Shown one piece after another: positions 62,386 to 64,000 of a DNA stretch of 64,000 bases. Origin of the DNA: Bicyclus anynana (taxonomy: Eukaryota > Arthropoda > Insecta > Lepidoptera > Nymphalidae); contig NC_069110.1 in the NCBI RefSeq assembly GCF_947172395.1, positions 2,728,001 through 2,792,000 on the forward strand. The letters are read 5' to 3'. The position numbers and the translations under genes are program-made. Positions within the stretch are counted from its first letter, which is position 1. The number at the start of each line of letters is the position of its first letter. The notes beneath the pieces were generated by a model, which was not told where the DNA came from, searched no databases, and worked only from the letters and a program-made list of their open reading frames with translations.

Positions 62386-62839
62386 TCACTTTCCGATCAT
62401 TATCAAATATTATACTCTCCAAGGCACGGATATGCAATACCTTCTCGTCCCCAACTCCAGGCTGAGAATTTTTACTGGAAACTTGAAAGAAAAATATTTT
62501 TTCCTAACTTTTTTCTACTAGTTTATTGAAGTGTTTAACGTACAATATTATGCCAAAATACAATTTTCTACTACTAATAGTAGTAATACAGATGAACAGA
62601 CATACATAGCGTAACTATAAAGGGTCCTTATAAATTACCTACGGAACATTAAAAAGTAGCAAATTTTGTTAAGTACGTAACATTAAAAAGAGAAATCAAC
62701 ATCAAAGCATAAAAAGCCGGGACAAAGATATAATGCTTTGGTAAATGTATTCAGTATTGGATCACAGCCAAGTTAACAGCTTTTATACGAATAGTTATAA
62801 GTTGTCATCTTAATCGTACACACGTAAAAACAATAACAG
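62386..62839. other. no recognised feature
   Basis: AT-rich, no repeat word identified. Confidence 0.3.
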
Positions 62840-63018
62840 TGTGCCTAGTGTGAGTTTTCAATATTTTCATACTGTTACTATCGCGTTAACGTAAACGCGA
62901 ATTTATATGGAATTGCAACAGTTGTGCAGAAGTGCCACTAGATGGCGCTGTTTCGTATCCTTAGTAATACGCGTTTACGTTAACGCGATAGTAACAGTAT
63001 CAAACTGCCACTAGGCCC
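62840..63018. mobile_element. MITE with perfect 31-bp inverted ends and a CTCF-like motif
   Basis: 62869-62899 and 62970-63000 are exact inverse complements (start ATACTGTTACTATCGCG). Outside them GTGCCTAGTGTGAG and the inverse of CTGCCACTAGGCCC extend the pairing imperfectly, so the element may span 62840-63018. In the centre CCACTAGATGGCGCTG (62935-62950) equals the CTCF core consensus. Confidence 0.85.
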
Positions 63019-63045
63019 TCAGATCAAGAACCTACGTGTTAAGCC

Positions 63046-63388
63046 CGCGTACTTTTTTTTTATTCTTTACAAGTTAGCCCTTGACTACAATGTCACCTGA
63101 TGGTAAGTGATGATGCAATTGAAGATGGAAGCGGGCTAACTTGTTAGGAGTAGGATGACAATCTACGCCCCGTTTGGATTCTACACGACGTCGTACCGGA
63201 ACGCTAAATGGCTTGGCGGTACGTCTTTGTCGGTAGGGTGGTAACTAGCCACGGCCAAAGCCTCCCACCAGCCAGACCTGGACCAATTACGAAAACCTTA
63301 ATCGGCCCAGCTGGGGATCGAACCCAGGACCTACGTCTTGTAAATGCACCGCTCATACCACTGCGCCACGGAGGCCATCAAAAACAAA
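63046..63388 (-). mobile_element. tRNA-derived SINE, family C, full length
   Basis: The minus strand starts GATGGCCTCCGTGGCGCAGT (A box), continues with B box GGTTCGATCCCC, GCTGGGCCGATTAAGG, the ACCACCCTACCGACAAAG and ACGTACCGCCAAGCCAT words, AACAAGTTAGCCCGCTTCCA and ATTGTAGTCAAGGGCTAACT, and ends in an A run. The plus-strand frame over it is a shadow. Confidence 0.92.
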
Positions 63389-63501
63389 AACGTCACAAAT
63401 TTTATCTTTTATATTTTTCATTATACCTACTGTTATAATATTATTTATACTTTTGTAATGTTAGTACTTTAGTAGTATAGTTTTGTAGTGTTACTTTTGT
63501 A

Positions 63502-63785
63502 GTAGATAAATAAATAAATAAATATACTTAAACAATACACATCACTATCTAGCCCCAAAGTAAGCATACAGAGTAGCTTGTGTTATGGGTGCCAAGATAG
63601 TTGATATTATAATATTAATATACAATTATATACGACATATAAATACTTATATAATGTATAAATACACACAGACACTGGAAAACACCCATGCTCATCACAC
63701 AAATATTTTCCAGTTGTGGGAATCGAACCCACGGCCGTGGATGCAGAAAGCAGGGACACTACCCACTGCGCCACGCGGCTGTCAA
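63502..63785 (-). mobile_element. tRNA-derived SINE, family D, full length
   Basis: The minus strand starts CAGCCGCGTGGCGCAGTGGG (A box) with B box GGGTTCGATTCCCACAACTG, GTGTGATGAGCATGGGTGTT, TTATACATTATATAAGTATT and GGGGCTAGATAGTGATGTGT, and ends in (TTTA)n. A headless relative lies at 12.3 kb. Confidence 0.92.
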
Positions 63786-64000
63786 AGATGTCATAGATGA
63801 GTAGTAGTAATGGCAAAATATATCTTAAACAAAGGAAATATCCTAAAAATCACGCGGCGCTGTAAAGTTACGCAAGAAATACCGAGGATTGCGTAACTGT
63901 AACCTTATTGACTTTCAAATCCCTTGTCTCTTTTTCGGTAACTATGTACCTAGACTAATTATATTATCTCACATTTGCTCACAATTTTCTTCAATTTTCT
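63786..64000. other. no recognised feature at window end
   Basis: No family word found. Confidence 0.3.

Noticed and set aside
63502..63785. True tRNA gene
   Set aside because: A and B boxes are present here and at several other sites, but each is followed by a SINE body and A-rich or microsatellite tail, and no intact cloverleaf with an acceptor stem can be drawn by eye.
1..64000. Bacterial or symbiont DNA, operon or defence system
   Set aside because: No dense coding, no Shine-Dalgarno-led genes; introns, SINEs and LINEs throughout indicate insect nuclear DNA.

Overview
The window is eukaryotic nuclear DNA from an insect, almost certainly a moth or butterfly (Lepidoptera). The base composition is AT-rich. 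Several dispersed repeat families look lepidopteran: RTE-like LINEs ending in (TGATGA)n tails, tRNA-derived SINEs with visible A and B boxes, and Helitron-like elements whose 3' ends carry a hairpin followed by CTAG. No bacterial operons, rRNA, true tRNA genes or CRISPR arrays are visible. The species cannot be named from the sequence alone.

Only one host gene can be supported. It is a three-exon, plus-strand gene at 41472-43380 that encodes a secreted, catalytically dead trypsin-fold protein (serine protease homologue, 340 aa). Its first coding exon is only 11 nt long and was found by joining a start codon and GTAAGT donor to a phase-matched acceptor. A SINE fills most of intron 1 and ends seven bases before the acceptor.

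The rest is mainly transposable-element debris. At 1-9.6 kb there are RTE fragments, SINEs and short inverted-repeat elements. At 9.6-18.8 kb there are SINEs, a complete Helitron, a Jockey-type LINE end and a striking 76-bp minisatellite inside a dispersed repeat. At 18.87-20.20 kb lies the best-preserved transposon, a 5'-truncated RTE with an open reverse-transcriptase frame and a 12-bp target-site duplication. From 20.2 to 41 kb the sequence is a mosaic of LINE 3' ends, a foldback DNA element (25.68-26.76 kb), Helitrons with GGGTA-type repeats, nested SINEs and a CpG-rich patch at 37.64-37.88 kb. From 43.4 to 64 kb, more of the same families recur, including a young RTE copy at 45.8 kb, a Jockey-like ORF2 C-terminus at 50.1-50.7 kb and a CTCF-motif-bearing MITE at 62.9 kb.

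Most short open frames are by-products of these repeats. The parts do not form a pathway: one gene sits in a repeat-dense intergenic landscape, and the main story is how insertions have stacked on each other and reached the gene's splice site.
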